DNA of 64,000 nucleotides from Mesorhizobium koreense (GCF_031656215.1 NZ_CP134228.1:930001-994000); one strand, 5' to 3'; shown: positions 1-7,740, numbered from the stretch's first letter. The notes: generated by a model from the sequence alone, not told the origin. Numbers and translations: made by a program.

Positions 1-459
1 GTCTAATGCCCGTCGGCGATCGGTCGAAAGTCCTACGCTTCGAACGTAAAAAGCCCCGCCACCTTTCGGCAGCGAGGCGGAAATCGGATATTGATCGTGC
101 CGTTACGATGGGCACGATCAGAGGGATGGTCAATTCATCCGATGGAAGTAGATCATGACGACCCAGCGTTGAGCTGTCGACCTCGACCATCGTCGCCCAA
201 AGCTTGACGTCGTTGAAATTGGGCGGAGCATGGATTGCCGCCCACCCACGGTGAACGCTTGGCGCTGCATTCCCTCTCCTGGGTTACCCCTGTTCTTTTG
301 CGATCGTGGGGAATGACGGCTTGGAAGATAATTTGGGCGGGGTTACCCAAGGCGTACAAGAGCGGACGCCGCGGCGAGTATCCATCAGCCGAAATGCAAA
401 GCGCCGTTCGCATTTCCGTCGAGCACGTCGCCGCAATCGAGCAGGCAGCACACTTCGGT
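1..459. other. Left edge, no supported gene
   Basis: This stretch holds two hairpins. One at 56-80 is followed on the minus strand by a run of T. The other is a perfect 10-bp inverted repeat (92-101 with 111-120, 9-nt loop). A minus-strand frame from an ATG at 190 stays open to the window edge but runs through both hairpins and matches no family I recognise. I treat the region as intergenic. Confidence 0.5.
48..80 (-). terminator. Rho-independent terminator
   Basis: On the minus strand a CCGCC/GGCGG stem with a GC-rich loop is followed by GGCTTTTT. It would end minus-strand transcription coming from the right, including the 460-1454 operon. Confidence 0.5.
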
Positions 460-1356
460 TTACGGCATCCGGTCAAACCACCTCGGGATCAATGTTCCTT
501 CGTCGCGGTGCCGACCACCCATGCCTGATGCCCAGAATGCGGCTGCAGCGCTGATAGCCAGCGATGCAGCGGTAACGAAAGCTGCCAGCACGGCGAAGTG
601 TTTCGCGCGTTTTGCCTTCTGCTTAGCTTCTTCTGCTACTTGTTGTGCGTTGGTTATCATTGCGTCGACGCGGGTCTTGGCTTCATCCGCTGAAACACCG
701 GTGCGCGCCGAAATAACTTGAGCCAGATATGCCCGGTCAGCCTCGGGAATGTCGCCCCGCGCTATCCCACGCGCCACTATCGCCGTCGCCTCATCGCGTG
801 CATCGGCGCTATTGGTCGCTTCGGGACGGCTCGACCGGAAGGCGGTGTCGACCGCGCGGGACCAGGGACTGGCGCCTTGGGCAGCCTCCGCCATCTTCTC
901 GACGGCAACCTGGGCCGCTCCGCTGGTGGCCTTCACTGCAGTTGTTGCGACACCGGTCGCGCTCAGCGCTAGGAAGAGCGCTCCGATAAGGACACCCAAG
1001 CCCCACATTACGAGCCCATGCATGCCATCACGTACGTCGGATTCATGCTCGCTCGCGTCATAGGCTCGGCGACGCATCCGCCCTGTGACGTATCCGCCAG
1101 CCATGAAGCTCGAAACCTGCACCCACACGAGCCAGAGGCCTAGAGCAATCGCCAACCCCACAGCCGAGATGCCGGAGTTGTCGAACGGCGATGTTAGCGA
1201 CAATCCGATGGCGGAGCCAAAGGTGATGAGCACAAGCGAGATTGCCGAAGCCACCACGGCGCCGGCGATCACGGCCGGCCAGTCCAGATAGCTTCGTGCG
1301 TCCGCAGTGGCGTCCTGACTGGCAACGATTGCAGTCTCTTCTTCAATGATGGTCAT
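460..1356 (-). CDS. Multi-TM membrane protein, rhizobial 'PhnA-like' family
   Basis: Predicted inner-membrane protein of 298 aa. Hydrophobic segments lie at about 27-52, 65-90 and 110-135, with one more near the C-terminus (about 262-285). Between them is a long soluble helical part rich in A, E, K and R. The stretch around SSFMAGGYVTGRMRRR and DGMHGLVMWGLGV resembles proteins often annotated 'PhnA-like' in rhizobia, whose function is unknown to me. The start is the ATG at 1356, preceded by GGAGG; a longer frame to 1524 would overlap the upstream peptide gene and lacks a ribosome site. It lies 23 nt downstream of the 24-aa peptide gene and probably shares the EcfG-type promoter at 1489-1513, so it is likely stress-induced. 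Confidence 0.75.
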   Translation of the reverse strand: MTIIEEETAIVASQDATADARSYLDWPAVIAGAVVASAISLVLITFGSAIGLSLTSPFDNSGISAVGLAIALGLWLVWVQVSSFMAGGYVTGRMRRRAYDASEHESDVRDGMHGLVMWGLGVLIGALFLALSATGVATTAVKATSGAAQVAVEKMAEAAQGASPWSRAVDTAFRSSRPEATNSADARDEATAIVARGIARGDIPEADRAYLAQVISARTGVSADEAKTRVDAMITNAQQVAEEAKQKAKRAKHFAVLAAFVTAASLAISAAAAFWASGMGGRHRDEGTLIPRWFDRMP

Positions 1357-1379
1357 GGTTAAGCCTCCGCAGCGGGAGC

Positions 1380-1454
1380 TCAGCGAAGCCCGAGGAAAGA
1401 AAGGATGAACATGATGATTACGATCAACCCGACGAGATAGATAATGCCGTTCAT
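1380..1454 (-). CDS. 24-aa single-span membrane peptide
   Basis: This is a very short gene (MNGIIYLVG...FLGLR) made almost entirely of one hydrophobic segment of about 18 residues, ending in GLR. I recall peptides of this length and pattern next to stress genes in rhizobial genomes, though no function is established for them. An AGGGA ribosome site lies 8 nt before the ATG at 1454. A GGAAC-N16-CGTT promoter sits about 35 nt upstream, which is the strongest argument that the peptide is real. It is the first gene of the unit ending at 460. It may be a small membrane modulator; that is inference. Confidence 0.65.
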   Translation of the reverse strand: MNGIIYLVGLIVIIMFILSFLGLR

Positions 1455-1488
1455 GATGATTATCCCTGATGCAGATTGATCGCTCAGG

Positions 1489-1513
1489 AACGCCCATCGC
1501 CGCGCTTTGTTCC
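1489..1513 (-). promoter_or_regulatory. EcfG-type promoter (GGAAC-N16-CGTT)
   Basis: The minus-strand -35 GGAAC is at 1513-1509 and the -10 CGTT at 1492-1489, with exactly 16 nt between. This matches the consensus for the alphaproteobacterial general stress sigma factor EcfG. It drives the peptide gene at 1454 and the membrane protein behind it. Confidence 0.8.
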
Positions 1514-1704
1514 CCAAACACCACGCCGACAGGAGCGGCGCTTTACGCAATAGGGTGTAAAGCCTCGCCGGCGCGGGGAACCGGTCGGCATTCGGGGAGC
1601 CATAGGATAGGGAACACGCCCAGCCCGCGGAGAGCGTCGGACGGCCCACAGCTAAATGTGTCAAACTTTAATGCGGCAACCTCTCCTTCGGGCTATGGTC
1701 GCTC

Positions 1705-1935
1705 ATGAGCAGCCACCGAAAGACTGGTGCGAATGGCGTGGGCGCAGCGAGCGACGGCGACCACACGTTCACGTGTGCCGAGACGCCTTACACGATTGAA
1801 GAATTTGCCGAGAAATACGGACTGTCTCGCAAGGCTGCCGACGTGGTCCTCTTGGCGAACGGACCGTCTAGGCAAAAATCCGATGCCGGCGCTCGCGCAT
1901 TCCTGGCGGCCGTCGCTGCATTTCGCCGCCGGTAA
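1705..1935 (+). CDS. Small hypothetical protein
   Basis: 76 aa with a polar N-terminus. The C-terminal half (YTIEEFAEKYGLSRKAADVV and beyond) looks like a short helix-turn-helix or DUF3606-like helical pair. I do not recognise a named family with confidence. There is no clear ribosome site before the ATG. It lies just upstream of the Crp/Fnr-type gene on the same strand, and a competing frame in another phase covers the same DNA, so the call is tentative. Confidence 0.45.
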   Translation: MSSHRKTGANGVGAASDGDHTFTCAETPYTIEEFAEKYGLSRKAADVVLLANGPSRQKSDAGARAFLAAVAAFRRR

Positions 1936-2017
1936 TCTCCCGCTCTTTGCACCCGAGCCAATCTTCTCGCTGGCCTATAAGAAGGAACCCCTAGGATATA
2001 ACGACCGTTGGGCACTT

Positions 2018-2767
2018 ATGACGTACGCGGCGCCCACACATCCTCCTGAAGTGCTCGCATTCATCCGGATGCTCCAAAAGAGAGATACGCTCTCGGACGA
2101 CGAGATCGCCCTGATCAAGTCCATGCCGGTGAGAAGGAAGACCTTTCCCGGCGGCACCGACGTGGTTGCAGAGCACTCGCGGCCATCGGAAAGCTGCATG
2201 GTGCTGAAGGGCATTGCGGCAAGAGGCCAGTATTTGCGCAAGGGCGACCGGCAAATCACAGCGTTTCACGTTCCCGGAGACTTTGTCGATCTGCATGCCT
2301 ATTTGCTGAAGGTCATGGACCACAGCGTGGTCGCAATGGATGCTTGTGAGGTCGGCTTCGTGCCGCACGACGAAATTCGCCGCGTGACCGAGCAAAGCCC
2401 TCATCTGGGCCGATTGTTCTGGCTGTCCACCGTCATTGACGCCGCCATCCAGCGCACATGGATCACATGCTTGGGGCGCCGCTCAGCGACCCAGTACATG
2501 GCCCACCTGTTTTGCGAACTGTATCTGCGGCTGGAGGCGGCGGGTATCGCGACGGGCTTTCGGTTCGATTTTCCCCTGACCCAGGCACAGCTTGCGGACG
2601 CGCTGGGTCTGTCCGTCGTTCACGTGAACAAGAAGCTGCAGGAGCTTCGCGCATCAGGGCTGGCAGAATGGAAAAGCGGAACGGTCGCTATTCATGATTT
2701 TAGAGGTCTGGCCCAGTTGGCGGAATTCGATCCGACCTATCTCAGTTTGCGCGTGGAACCGCGTTGA
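2018..2767 (+). CDS. Crp/Fnr-family transcription regulator
   Basis: 249 aa. An N-terminal cyclic-nucleotide-binding-type beta barrel (about 30-140, with the pattern ITAFHVPGDFVDLHAYLL) is followed by a C-terminal winged helix (about 165-235). The recognition region reads FPLTQAQLADALGLSVVHVN. The cysteines that bind the Fe-S cluster in true Fnr are missing, as in the many rhizobial Crp-like regulators of unknown ligand. I chose the ATG at 2018; the open frame extends upstream to 1727 but that part overlaps another reading frame and has no family similarity. Its last 26 nt overlap the convergent DUF6894 gene. Target genes cannot be told from the sequence. Confidence 0.85.
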   Translation: MTYAAPTHPPEVLAFIRMLQKRDTLSDDEIALIKSMPVRRKTFPGGTDVVAEHSRPSESCMVLKGIAARGQYLRKGDRQITAFHVPGDFVDLHAYLLKVMDHSVVAMDACEVGFVPHDEIRRVTEQSPHLGRLFWLSTVIDAAIQRTWITCLGRRSATQYMAHLFCELYLRLEAAGIATGFRFDFPLTQAQLADALGLSVVHVNKKLQELRASGLAEWKSGTVAIHDFRGLAQLAEFDPTYLSLRVEPR

Positions 2768-3020
2768 CTTCATTATCTCGGGCATCCTCCAGCCATTCGG
2801 AATTTAGATCCAGCCTGGCCCGGAAAACCACGCGGCCTTGCTCGCTGCGGACCTCGACGCGGAAGCAATGGTTGGGACCGTCTGGAAGAACTTCCCGGGC
2901 CATGTCCGGCAACGCGTCCAACGCGTTAGTCTGAACCTGTGATTTAGAACTGCATTCAATGCCTTGTTCGTCCCGGGAAAGCTCGCCTTGGTCATAGGTA
3001 TCGAAGAAATAGAGCGGCAT
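2742..3020 (-). CDS. DUF6894 family protein
   Basis: 92 aa beginning MPLYFFDTYDQGELSRDEQG, the typical opening of the small rhizobial DUF6894 family ('YFF...D' followed by an acidic linker and a helix with aspartate, alanine and leucine). Function is unknown; members are common in stress-gene clusters. The start at 3020 was chosen over the longer frame to 3128 because the family begins MP-x-YFF. A GGAAC box lies at 3075-3071, but the matching -10 reads CATT, so an EcfG promoter is only possible here. The 3' end overlaps the Crp/Fnr gene tail to tail. Confidence 0.75.
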   Translation of the reverse strand: MPLYFFDTYDQGELSRDEQGIECSSKSQVQTNALDALPDMAREVLPDGPNHCFRVEVRSEQGRVVFRARLDLNSEWLEDARDNEVNAVPRAN

Positions 3021-3625
3021 CGAATTTTCCCTGAGGTTGTTTTGCATCCTAATGTCGGAAGAGGGCCTTTGTTCCCCGGCGTCGCGACTGCGGAAGGCAG
3101 CTTCCCGGAATTGCCCGAAATGCGTCATTCTTTATTTCGGCCTCGTAGCGAGGGGAGTATTTTGATTGATCGCTGGCCATCTGACATGGGCGCCAGCGGC
3201 AGTCAGCGAACATTGCGCATTCGCCCTGACCTCCTTGAAGGGAGGCAGTCATGCACGTGCCGCAAAACCAAAACGTATGGGGAGGATTCGAGCCACCACA
3301 GGTCGAGGAAATGCGGGCAGAACTGAGATGAGACGCGGCGACCTACCCGGCGAATCCAAAGCCAGTCGTTAACGACGAGCGACGGTAATCATCCAGCGAG
3401 GAATGATGCCGCATATCGGCTGTCGAGCTAAACCATCGGAAACGCGTGAAGCTCGCTCGTGCCGCGCCTCAGCGCCAGAGGAACGCGCAAGGGAACCGTC
3501 AGTCGAGATTGACTATGAGCAAAAGAATGAGGCTGTGTGGCGATAGCCTCTCTGCTTCGATCCCTCATTGATCTCGCGGGCTGGATTCGCGTGGATCGCG
3601 ATATGAACTCCGTCAAACGGAGTAG
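3021..3625. other. Intergenic, no gene supported
   Basis: About 600 nt between divergent genes. Short open frames on both strands have no family likeness and no ribosome sites. It contains the weak GGAAC-N16-CATT candidate (3075-3051, minus) and leads into the strong promoter at 3626. Confidence 0.5.
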
Positions 3626-3650
3626 GGAACGAACCTTTCAGGTCGCCGTT
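3626..3650 (+). promoter_or_regulatory. EcfG-type promoter (GGAAC-N16-CGTT)
   Basis: GGAAC is at 3626-3630 and CGTT at 3647-3650, with a 16-nt spacer, 33 nt before the PRC-barrel gene. Confidence 0.8.
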
Positions 3651-3682
3651 CGGTCCCCATCGAATGGAAGGAGGACTAACCG

Positions 3683-4048
3683 ATGGCAGACCCCGATCTT
3701 CATGAATCCCACGACCTGATAGCGAGCGACAAGGTTGTTGGGACCAACGTCTATGACATGGGTGGAGAGCACATAGGCTCGATCGAGCGCATCATTCTCG
3801 AAAAGCGCGGCGGCCGGGTATCTTATGCCGTGATGAGCTTCGGCGGCTTTCTTGGAATGGGGCATGATCACTACCCGCTCCCTTGGGAAATGCTGGACTA
3901 CAGCGAAGACCTTGACGGATTTCAGGTCGACATCACCAAGGAGCAGGTGGAGGGGGCACCGAAGTACGCGGAAGGCGAGGATTACGACTGGAGCCCGGAA
4001 GGTGGGCGGCGCGTCTACGATTATTATGGCGTCAGCCCATACTGGTGA
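3683..4048 (+). CDS. PRC-barrel domain protein
   Basis: 121-aa soluble protein with a PRC-barrel fold at about 12-75 (ASDKVVGTNVYDMGGEHIGS, then VSYAVMSFGGFLGMGHDHYP). The acidic, aromatic tail DYDWSPEGGRRVYDYYGV is common in rhizobial members. PRC barrels occur in RNA processing and photosynthetic proteins, but in this subgroup the role is unknown and genes are usually stress-induced. A strong AAGGAGG ribosome site precedes the ATG. With the EcfG-type promoter 33 nt upstream, it is probably a general stress response gene. Two further PRC-barrel genes lie in this window (13834 and 18743). Confidence 0.85.
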   Translation: MADPDLHESHDLIASDKVVGTNVYDMGGEHIGSIERIILEKRGGRVSYAVMSFGGFLGMGHDHYPLPWEMLDYSEDLDGFQVDITKEQVEGAPKYAEGEDYDWSPEGGRRVYDYYGVSPYW

Positions 4049-4263
4049 TCATCGATGGAACTACGCTTCGGTCGGTCGTCGGCGATGACGTAACAAATTG
4101 AGGAGCCTAAGGAAATCATCCGCGATGACCTCATATCGCGGGCCGCCACTCTCCACGCGGGCTCGCAAAAGGCGGGAACAGACCGGTGTCCACGTCGCTA
4201 GGACGCCGGTCTTTTGTAAGCTTCCGTGTATGTCCGGGCGCATCATTTACTGAACATCCGTGC

Positions 4264-4288
4264 GGAACGATTCGCTCCGTTCTCCGTT
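4264..4288 (+). promoter_or_regulatory. EcfG-type promoter (GGAAC-N16-CGTT) for ku
   Basis: GGAAC is at 4264-4268 and CGTT at 4285-4288, with a 16-nt spacer, 28 nt before the Ku start codon. Confidence 0.8.
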
Positions 4289-4315
4289 CGGTCTCCTGTT
4301 CACCAGGAGACGACA

Positions 4316-5137
4316 ATGGCTGCCGCACCGCGCGCCGTCTGGAAAGGCTATCTGAAGCTCGGCGCCGTGAGTTGCGGCGTAAAGCTCGTCGGCGCCACGA
4401 GCGAAGCCGGCAAGATCCATTTCCGCATCCTGAACCGCAAGGACAAGCTCCCGGTGAAGAGCGCCTATGTCGACGAGGGTAGCGGAGACACTGTCGAAGC
4501 CGAGGACCAGGTCAAGGGCTACGAGACCGACCGCGGCGAATTCCTCCTCCTCGAGCCGGACGAGATCAAGGCGCTCAAGCTGCAAACCGAACACACGCTC
4601 GATGTCGACGGCTTCGTCGACAAGGCTTCGGTCGATCCGATCTATTTCGAGAAGCCCTACTATCTCGTCCCGGCCGATGCGCCGTCGAACGAAGCCTTCG
4701 CAGTGGTCCGAGAGGCGCTGGCCAAGAAGAAGGTCGCGGCGCTCGCCTGCATCGTGCTTTACCAGCGCACGCACCACGTCCTGATCGAGCCGGAGGGGGA
4801 GGGCATGCTGATGACGACGTTGCGCAACCACAACGAAGTCGTCGCCGCGTCATCGGCCTTCGACGGGCTGAAGAAGGTGAAGGTCGACAAGGAAATGTCC
4901 GAGATCGCCACCATGATCATGGACAAGATGCAGACGACGTTCGACCCGTCGAAGTTCGAGGACCGTTACGAGGATGCCTTGGCAGCGATGATCGAGGCGA
5001 AGAAAAAGGGCAAGAAGCTTCCGAAAGCCGCTCCGAGGCCGAAGGAGAACGTCGTCAACCTAATGGACGTGCTGAAGAAGAGCCTGGCCAAGGAGGGTGC
5101 GGCGATGCCGAAGAAGGGCAATAAGTCGGCAGCTTGA
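4316..5137 (+). CDS. ku: Non-homologous end joining protein Ku
   Basis: 273-aa bacterial Ku. It forms a homodimeric ring on DNA double-strand ends and recruits the ligase LigD in bacterial NHEJ. The N-terminus MAAAPRAVWKGYLKLGAVSC and the segment KIHFRILNRKD are characteristic, the Ku core spans about 10-200, and the C-terminus is lysine-rich as in other DNA-binding Ku tails. The start at 4316 follows an AGGAG site; an upstream extension to 4226 would contain the promoter. The gene leads a probable operon with the DUF3606 and zinc-finger-like genes, driven by the EcfG-type promoter. No ligD is in the window, so the partner must be encoded elsewhere. Confidence 0.95.
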   Translation: MAAAPRAVWKGYLKLGAVSCGVKLVGATSEAGKIHFRILNRKDKLPVKSAYVDEGSGDTVEAEDQVKGYETDRGEFLLLEPDEIKALKLQTEHTLDVDGFVDKASVDPIYFEKPYYLVPADAPSNEAFAVVREALAKKKVAALACIVLYQRTHHVLIEPEGEGMLMTTLRNHNEVVAASSAFDGLKKVKVDKEMSEIATMIMDKMQTTFDPSKFEDRYEDALAAMIEAKKKGKKLPKAAPRPKENVVNLMDVLKKSLAKEGAAMPKKGNKSAA

Positions 5138-5151
5138 AACAGGAGCACGCT

Positions 5152-5343
5152 ATGCCAGACGTGAAGACGAAACGCGACTATCGTGACCGCGACCGGGGGT
5201 CTGCCGACGATGACCACGAAGTCCGCCATTTTGCCGAGCAGAATGACGTCGACCCGGATCAGGTGCCGGACCTTATCAGGAAGGTCGGCAACAAGCGCGA
5301 GGATCTGGTCGAAGCGGCGAAAGAGCTTCGGGAACGATCATGA
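5152..5343 (+). CDS. DUF3606 domain protein
   Basis: 63 aa with a charged N-terminus, then DDDHEVRHFAEQNDVDPDQV and a helix IRKVGNKREDLVEAAKEL. This is the helix-turn-helix-like DUF3606 pattern, of unknown function and possibly DNA-binding. AGGAG precedes the ATG at 5152, 14 nt after the ku stop. The stop overlaps the next start (ATGA), so translation is coupled. Confidence 0.8.
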   Translation: MPDVKTKRDYRDRDRGSADDDHEVRHFAEQNDVDPDQVPDLIRKVGNKREDLVEAAKELRERS

Positions 5344-5519
5344 CCAAGCTATCCGATCTAAGCGATCCAAGGATCGAAGCCCCGCCATTCCCGCTTGCCG
5401 TGGGTGAGGAGCGTTTCTTCGAATGCCGGTTCTGCGGTCAAATGGTTGACGGAGAGGAGCTAAAGGAAATCCTCTGGCATGCGATGCCAGACCACGAGCC
5501 GCTGGAGATGGATGGGTGA
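5340..5519 (+). CDS. Small zinc-finger-like protein
   Basis: 59 aa whose start overlaps the DUF3606 stop in ATGA. The sequence contains ECRFCGQ and, 14 residues later, HAMPDH. The resulting C-x2-C...H-x4-H arrangement could bind one zinc ion. I know no named family for it. Its tight coupling to ku and the DUF3606 gene under an EcfG-type promoter suggests a stress or DNA-repair accessory role, which is inference. Confidence 0.6.
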   Translation: MTKLSDLSDPRIEAPPFPLAVGEERFFECRFCGQMVDGEELKEILWHAMPDHEPLEMDG

Positions 5520-5522
5520 GGC

Positions 5523-5745
5523 TCAGCCGGCCGCGCGGTGAAGCTCATCCAGCGCCACTCCGATCAACTGCACCTTGCCCCGCTCTCCCGCGCGGTAATA
5601 TAGCATCATCCTTTGAGCGACCGCATGCATCAATTAAATCGTCGACGTTCATGAAACCCCTCGTCGCCGCGTCGTAGATATCCTGTAGAAAATCCAGATC
5701 ATCGGACATCAGAACCCCGTCCTGTACCATCGTCCGGAATGGCAT
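5523..5745 (-). pseudogene. Frameshifted small protein gene
   Basis: The minus strand reads SDDLDFLQDIYDAATRGF and so on to about 5630. In the neighbouring frame it continues AVAQRMMLYYRAGERGKVQL and ends ...LDELHRAAG at 5523. The two halves together would make a coherent protein of about 70 aa, split by a one-base shift near 5621-5631. I do not recognise the family. It is either a recent pseudogene or a base-call error. Confidence 0.5.
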
Positions 5746-5948
5746 GAACTTGTCCTGCCTCTACTCACCGGCCCGCCAATAGGTATTAAGCCATGGGTCT
5801 TCCGGGTCGGCAAGATTGAATTTCCAGCCATTGATTCCGCGATGAAAAAGATCGGATGATTGGGGCTCCGGCGCCGCCAAGCGAGGGAATAGCGTGCAGG
5901 CGGTCTTACAGGCAGGCTCCAACGGTTCAACCAGTCAGGAGGTCTGCC

Positions 5949-6540
5949 ATGGAACTGTTCGTCGGTCTTGATGTTTCCCTTCGCACTACCAGCGTCTGCG
6001 TGACGGACGCGAATGGTGAACTGATCGGCGAGAGCAAGTTCGAGACCGAGCCGGATGCGATTGGCGCTATGCTTCATACGATCGGGGGCCCTACAAGCGC
6101 GTCGGCCTTGAAGCCGGTCCGCTCACAAGGCCATGGTGCAACTGGCCGAGAGCGACGGCGTATGCAAGCTCCTCATGACGGCGCCGGGGTGTCGGCCCGG
6201 TTGTCGCCCTGAGTTTCCAAGCAGGTGTCGACTAGCCGGCGCGGTTCCGCCGATCACGCTCAGTACAAGCCCATTTCGGATTGACGCCGTCACGCTACCA
6301 ATCCGGCGAGATTGATCGGGATAGCGGAGTCTCGAAGTGTGGCGATGCCGGCATCCAATGGGTATTGGTAGAGGCCGCAGGGATCCTGCTGCGACTTACA
6401 AAGAGAAGTTCGCCGCTGAAGGCGTGGGACCTCTCCATCGCTCACCGGCGAGGTATGATGAAGGCTACCTCGTGGCGGTGGCGCGACGCCTAGCGATCAT
6501 CCTGCATCGGATGTGGGTCGATAACACGCCATATCGCGGG
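5949..6540 (+). pseudogene. Degenerate IS110-family transposase
   Basis: The N-terminus MELFVGLDVSLRTTSVCVTD is the DEDD catalytic start of IS110-type transposases. After about 45 residues the frame shifts. The C-terminal part (SGEIDRDSGVSKCGD..., then VARRLAIILHRMWVD in yet another frame) follows with a large internal deletion, so no functional enzyme can be made. The real start follows AGGAGG. It is a relic unrelated to the intact IS110 copy at 15323. Confidence 0.85.
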
Positions 6541-6845
6541 AGGCCGATGTCGTCTAGGAAATCGGATAAAGGGCTCCACGCTGCGGCGCTGATAGAGGTC
6601 CCGGCAGGGACAAGTGGGTGGGCAATCTCGAGGTGGGCTGGACGTCAGCTTAGGCTGCCAGTTCGAAAAAAGATTTGAGATGCCTCTCCATCCGACCCGA
6701 TCATGAAGCGGCTTCGCGCCGACTTCCCAGACCCTTGGCGGGACTCACCATCTTCCTCTGCGCCGATGCCGATACGCATACCATTAAAGCCACACCCTGC
6801 GCGCCAACCTTCGCGTAGAGTTCCACTCCGCTTGACAAACCCCAC

Positions 6846-6940
6846 CCCAAAAGAGAAGCCTCGCCGACCGAGGAGGACGGGCGGGGCTCTCGTTCGCTCT
6901 CAACTGCAACGGGCGGGTTAACTGCGCCAAGCGACGACGG
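6846..6940 (-). ncRNA. Candidate EcfG-driven sRNA with CCUCCUC loop
   Basis: The promoter at 6947-6971 is followed within 100 nt by a strong intrinsic terminator (stem 6857-6888, then CTTCTCTTTT on the minus strand). No coding frame with a ribosome site lies between. The hairpin loop carries UCCUCCUC, complementary to Shine-Dalgarno sequences. That recalls GsrN, the stress-sigma-dependent sRNA of Caulobacter; homology is not claimed. Confidence 0.45.
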
Positions 6941-6946
6941 GATACA

Positions 6947-6971
6947 AACAACCGCCTGTCGCTGAAGTTCC
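6947..6971 (-). promoter_or_regulatory. EcfG-type promoter (GGAAC-N16-TGTT)
   Basis: On the minus strand GGAAC is at 6971-6967 and TGTT at 6950-6947, with a 16-nt spacer. No protein gene follows; a terminator hairpin does. Confidence 0.6.
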
Positions 6972-7033
6972 AACGAATCTGATGCCCCGGACCAATGCGC
7001 TTCGGCGGTCGGACCAAGGTCCCACACGCAACA

Positions 7034-7104
7034 ACGAAATAGCCCCGCCGGCGAGGGCAACCGGCAGGGCAGTTCGGAGAGGAAATTCAGCCACGGGCAA
7101 CATC
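7034..7104 (-). ncRNA. Candidate EcfG-driven sRNA, copy A
   Basis: This is a transcript of about 70 nt between the promoter at 7110-7134 and a terminator hairpin (7042-7070 followed by UAUUUC). A pyrimidine-rich UUUCCUCUCC lies in the unpaired middle. Promoter spacer, body and hairpin all align with the unit at 41948-42045, 35 kb away. That supports a duplicated RNA gene rather than two chance terminators. Confidence 0.55.
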
Positions 7105-7109
7105 TACCA

Positions 7110-7134
7110 AACATTCAAATGGGCGCTTTGTTCC
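7110..7134 (-). promoter_or_regulatory. EcfG-type promoter (GGAAC-N16-TGTT)
   Basis: On the minus strand GGAAC is at 7134-7130 and TGTT at 7113-7110. The spacer differs at a single base from that of the promoter at 42021-42045. Confidence 0.65.
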
Positions 7135-7135
7135 C

Positions 7136-7170
7136 AAATAAAAACTCGCCGGGTTCGAGACCGGCGGGAT
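7136..7170 (-). terminator. Intrinsic terminator hairpin
   Basis: A CCGGCG/CGCCGG stem (7147-7152 with 7161-7166) is followed on the minus strand by GAGTTTTTATTT. It lies just before the sRNA copy A promoter and insulates it from upstream transcription. Confidence 0.6.
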
Positions 7171-7240
7171 GGGGCCTTGGAGTATGCTGTCAGGGAAAAT
7201 AGCAATGATCTAACTTCGCGCCACGAGGATCGCTCCGGGT

Positions 7241-7274
7241 TCAAAAGAGAAACCCGCCGACCAGAGCCGGCGGG
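7241..7274 (-). terminator. Terminator of the DUF1236 gene
   Basis: A CCCGCCG/CGGCGGG stem (7253-7259 with 7268-7274) is followed on the minus strand by TTTCTCTTTT. It sits 30 nt after the stop of the gene at 7305. Confidence 0.7.
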
Positions 7275-7304
7275 AATGAAGATGCGTCACCTGGACGGTG
7301 ATGA

Positions 7305-7643
7305 CTATTCCAGAACTTGCACGATCTTGCGGGTGTCCGGGTCGACGATTACCGTTTGCCCGTTTACGACCATGTAATCGTATTGCTTGGGCAGACTCGG
7401 AACATCCAATTGATGGATCTCCACAGTATCCGGAACAACGGTACCGACCTGCACGTCGAAGCCCTCCGGAGGCGTTATGGGCTCGACGTGCTGCTTGACG
7501 ATGTATTGATGCACTTCCGGTGCCTGCTCCTTCGTTATGATCACCGAATCTGCCGAGGCCACCGAAGTCGCGATAATTAGAGCAATACATGCTGCACCCG
7601 TTGAGAGACTGCTTGCGATCGACGTACGGATTGCGTTCCTCAT
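7305..7643 (-). CDS. DUF1236 domain protein, secreted
   Basis: 112 aa. Signal peptide at about 1-31, ending ATSVASA. The mature part ends in YDYMVVNGQTVIVDPDTRKI, the DUF1236 signature of rhizobial periplasmic or surface proteins of unknown function. The same short strand motif ends the larger protein encoded at 8348. No good EcfG promoter is seen upstream: a GGAAC at 7710-7706 lacks a matching -10. Confidence 0.8.
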   Translation of the reverse strand: MRNAIRTSIASSLSTGAACIALIIATSVASADSVIITKEQAPEVHQYIVKQHVEPITPPEGFDVQVGTVVPDTVEIHQLDVPSLPKQYDYMVVNGQTVIVDPDTRKIVQVLE

Positions 7644-7740
7644 TTGTAATCTCCGTGAATTATCCGTCCGCCCTGGCAGACCGGTAATTGGCCTGGGAAC
7701 CTTTGGTTCCGGGAGCCTTCTCGCATCCCAGAAGAAAGAG

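Noticed and set aside
1..190. Minus-strand open frame running off the left edge
   Set aside because: It passes through a terminator with a T run and a perfect inverted repeat, and has no ribosome site or family likeness.
3051..3075. EcfG-type promoter for the DUF6894 gene
   Set aside because: GGAAC is present with 16-nt spacing but the -10 reads CATT, so the key GTT is missing.
6850..7275. CRISPR-like series of GC-rich hairpins
   Set aside because: Spacing and sequence are irregular; they are individual terminators, each with a T-rich tail on the minus strand.
7686..7710. EcfG-type promoter for the DUF1236 gene at 7305
   Set aside because: GGAAC is present on the minus strand, but no GTT at 16 or 17 nt.
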